This document shows, piece by piece, positions 5,656 through 7,317 of a stretch of 7,317 nucleotides of DNA. Made by a program: the position numbers and the translations under genes. Origin of the DNA: an uncultured Collinsella sp. (lineage in GTDB: Bacteria > Actinomycetota > Coriobacteriia > Coriobacteriales > Coriobacteriaceae). The stretch is taken from assembly GCA_934650095.1 (NCBI GenBank), contig CAKUFT010000050.1, positions 1-7,317 on the forward strand, written 5' to 3'. The first letter of the stretch is position 1. Each line of letters starts with the position of its first letter. Under the pieces are notes generated by a model. It was given only the letters and a program-made list of their open reading frames with translations. It had not been told where the DNA came from and ran no database searches.

Positions 5656-6492
5656 ATGGCAACGATTGAAGAGCTTGAGTCCCTGCGTTGGGACCTCCGC
5701 CGCGATTGCGTCGATATCATTATGGCCGGTGCCGGCGGCCACATCGGCGGCGACATGTCGGTCATCGATGCGCTCATGACCCTCTACGCCAACCATCTGA
5801 ACATTTCGCCCGAGACCGTCGACGATCCCAACCGCGATCGCTTCGTCCTCTCCAAGGGCCACGCCATGGAGGCCTACTACGCGGTGCTGTGCCACGAGGG
5901 CTATCTGGACCTCGACGATGTCAAGGCCCGCTTCTCCAAGTTCGGCAGCCCCTACATCGGCCATCCCAACAACAAGCTCAAGGGCATCGAGATGAACTCG
6001 GGTTCGCTCGGTCACGGCCTGCCCGTGGCGGTGGGCATGGCGCTCGCCGGCAAGATGGACGGTCGCGACTACCGCGTCTACACCATCATGGGCGACGGTG
6101 AGCTTGCTGAGGGCTCGGTCTGGGAGGGCGCCATGAGCGGCGGCAACTACCAGCTCGATAACCTGTGCGCGCTCGTGGACCGCAACCGCCTGCAGATCAG
6201 CGGCAGCACCGAGGATGTCATGAAGCAGGACTCGCAGGAGGAGCGCTGGGCCGCCTTCGGTTGGAACGTGCTGTCCATTCCGGGCAACGACGTCCAGGCC
6301 ATCGACGCCGCGCTGACGCTTGCCGCCGAGACCAAGGGTAAGCCCACGGTCATCATCCTCAACACGGTGAAGGGCTACGGTTCGCCCGTCATGGAGGACA
6401 AGGCCGGCTGGCACCATCACCTGCCCAACGACGAGGAATATGCCCAGATCATCGCCGATTTCGCTGCCCATAAGGAGGCCATCAATGGCTAA
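5656..6492 (+). CDS. Transketolase, N-terminal (TPP-binding) subunit
   Basis: A 278-residue protein equal to the first half of a transketolase, binding the diphosphate end of thiamine diphosphate (TPP). The TPP motif is G146-D-G-E149 and ends at N177 in VDRNRLQ, the classic GDG-x(about 27)-N pattern. Conserved transketolase histidines appear in AGGHIGG (H29), SKGHAMEAYY (H69), IGHP (H103) and GSLGHG (H120). The HHHLP near 253-257 matches the family's substrate-loop W/H-H-x-x-P region. Length is normal for split transketolases (270-285), while full-length enzymes are about 660. ATG 5656 follows GAGGAGAG at 5643-5650, which overlaps the end of the isomerase gene; the frame stays open to 5464 but that extension overlaps isomerase coding and is not used. 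The last codons overlap the next gene by 8 nt. It must pair with the C-terminal subunit to be active. A two-subunit DXS is much less likely. Confidence 0.93.
   Translation: MATIEELESLRWDLRRDCVDIIMAGAGGHIGGDMSVIDALMTLYANHLNISPETVDDPNRDRFVLSKGHAMEAYYAVLCHEGYLDLDDVKARFSKFGSPYIGHPNNKLKGIEMNSGSLGHGLPVAVGMALAGKMDGRDYRVYTIMGDGELAEGSVWEGAMSGGNYQLDNLCALVDRNRLQISGSTEDVMKQDSQEERWAAFGWNVLSIPGNDVQAIDAALTLAAETKGKPTVIILNTVKGYGSPVMEDKAGWHHHLPNDEEYAQIIADFAAHKEAING
6472..6478 (+). promoter_or_regulatory. Consensus Shine-Dalgarno inside the transketolase N-subunit gene
   Basis: AAGGAGG ends six bases before ATG 6485, within the last codons of the upstream gene. It sets the start of the C-terminal subunit and, with the 8-nt gene overlap, supports coupled synthesis of the two halves in equal amounts. 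Confidence 0.8.
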
Positions 6493-7317
6493 CAAGATCG
6501 CCAACCGCAAGGTTATCTGCGACACGCTGCTCGAGGCCGCCGCAACCGACAAGGACATCGTCGTCCTGTGCTCCGACTCCCGTGGCTCCGCGTCGCTCAC
6601 GCCGTTCTTCGATCAGTATCCCCAGCAGTCCGTCGAGGTCGGCATCGCCGAGCAGGACCTGGTGAGCATTGCCGCCGGCATGGCTTCGTGCGGCAAGAAG
6701 GCCTGGGCCGCCTCGCCGGCGTCCTTTGTGACCACGCGTTCGTATGAGCAGTGTAAGGTCGACGTTTCGTACTCCAACACCAACGTCAAGATCATCGGCA
6801 TCTCGGGCGGCGTGTCCTACGGCGCCCTGGGTATGAGCCACCACTCCGCGCAGGACATCGCCGCCATGAGCGCGATCCCCAACATGCGCGTGTATCTGCC
6901 GAGCGACCGCTTCCAGACCGCCGAGCTCGTGCGCGCCCTGGTCGCCGACAACAAGCCTGCCTACATCCGCGTGGGCCGCAACCCGGTCGAGGACGTGTAC
7001 ACCGAGGACGAGTGCCCGTTCCAGATGGACCGAGCCACCTGGGTGCGCCGCGGCACCGATGTGACGATCGTCGCCACCGGTGAGATGGTCCGCCATGCCG
7101 TGGACGCCGCCGATCTGCTGGCCGAGCAGGGCATCTCGGCAACGGTGCTCGACATGTATTGCGTCAAGCCGCTCGACGCCGAGGCCGTGATCGAGGCCGC
7201 CGGTGCCACGCGCGCCGTCGTGACCGTCGAGGAGCACAGCCCCTTCGGTGGCCTGGGTTCCATGGTCGCGCAGGTTGTGGGCGAGCATTGCCCGCGTCCG
7301 GTCAAGTGCTTGAGCCT
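6485..7317 (+). CDS. Transketolase, C-terminal (pyrimidine-binding) subunit, 3' truncated by window
   Basis: The frame from ATG 6485 stays open for 277 codons to the window edge; split C-subunits are usually about 310, so some 30-40 residues are missing. The catalytic glutamate that activates the TPP aminopyrimidine is E56 in VEVGIAEQDL. The pyrimidine domain continues with AAGMASCGKKAW and SPASFVTTRSYEQ. It is followed by GISGGVSYGALGMSHHSAQDIAAM at about 105-128, where H119/H120 take the place of the usual 'T-H/Q' of the substrate loop. The C-terminal transketolase domain starts at about residue 188 (GTDVTIVATGEMV) and includes VLDMYCVKPLD and VTVEEHSPFGGLGS. The start overlaps the N-subunit stop by 8 nt and has a consensus Shine-Dalgarno. 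The SYGALGMSHHSAQD loop differs from textbook transketolase and resembles split enzymes acting on special sugars, so the donor may not be an ordinary pentose phosphate (inference). Confidence 0.92.
   Translation, partial: MANKIANRKVICDTLLEAAATDKDIVVLCSDSRGSASLTPFFDQYPQQSVEVGIAEQDLVSIAAGMASCGKKAWAASPASFVTTRSYEQCKVDVSYSNTNVKIIGISGGVSYGALGMSHHSAQDIAAMSAIPNMRVYLPSDRFQTAELVRALVADNKPAYIRVGRNPVEDVYTEDECPFQMDRATWVRRGTDVTIVATGEMVRHAVDAADLLAEQGISATVLDMYCVKPLDAEAVIEAAGATRAVVTVEEHSPFGGLGSMVAQVVGEHCPRPVKCLS

Noticed and set aside
1..7317. CRISPR array, tRNA or rRNA genes, insertion sequence
   Set aside because: I saw no regularly spaced repeat series, cloverleaf, rRNA-like segment, transposase motif or terminal repeats.

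Overview
The window looks like part of the chromosome of a high-GC, carbohydrate-fermenting Gram-positive bacterium. Codons ending in C or G dominate, purine-rich Shine-Dalgarno sites precede most genes, and a three-part Lac/Cel-type PTS is present. My best guess is a gut Coriobacteriia (Collinsella or a relative); this rests on general resemblance and no marker gene confirms it. All seven genes I accept read on the + strand. The long minus-strand frames are codon-bias shadows.

Layout. (1) 1-239: the 3' end of a gene that may encode a PF20091-type alpha/beta hydrolase. (2) 269-1891: a signal-less DUF5060/DUF4038 glycoside hydrolase, the superfamily that includes GH140 apiosidases. (3) 1987-3971: PTS subunits IIC, IIB and IIA as separate proteins, closed by a strong intrinsic terminator with a UUCG loop at 4062-4086. 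(4) 4087-4252: a leader with recurrent GTTTAC/GTAAAC elements, including a perfect 10-bp inverted repeat, which reads as the control region of a second operon. (5) 4253 to the window end: an L-fucose/L-arabinose isomerase-like protein followed by the N-terminal and C-terminal halves of a split transketolase. These three genes are tightly coupled, with a 2-nt gap and then an 8-nt overlap, and the last is cut by the window edge.

How the genes may work together (inference). The PTS imports and phosphorylates a sugar or glycoside. The cytoplasmic DUF4038 enzyme cleaves it. The isomerase turns the released aldose into a ketose, and the split transketolase moves a two-carbon unit from a ketose to an aldose-phosphate acceptor. 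Isomerase plus split transketolase recalls the known D-apiose (apulose-4-phosphate transketolase) and sulfoquinovose (sulfo-transketolase) routes, and a GH140-like enzyme next door favours apiose slightly. No sugar kinase is visible, so either the PTS supplies the phosphate, the sugar needs none, or the kinase lies outside the window. The true substrate cannot be read from this sequence.
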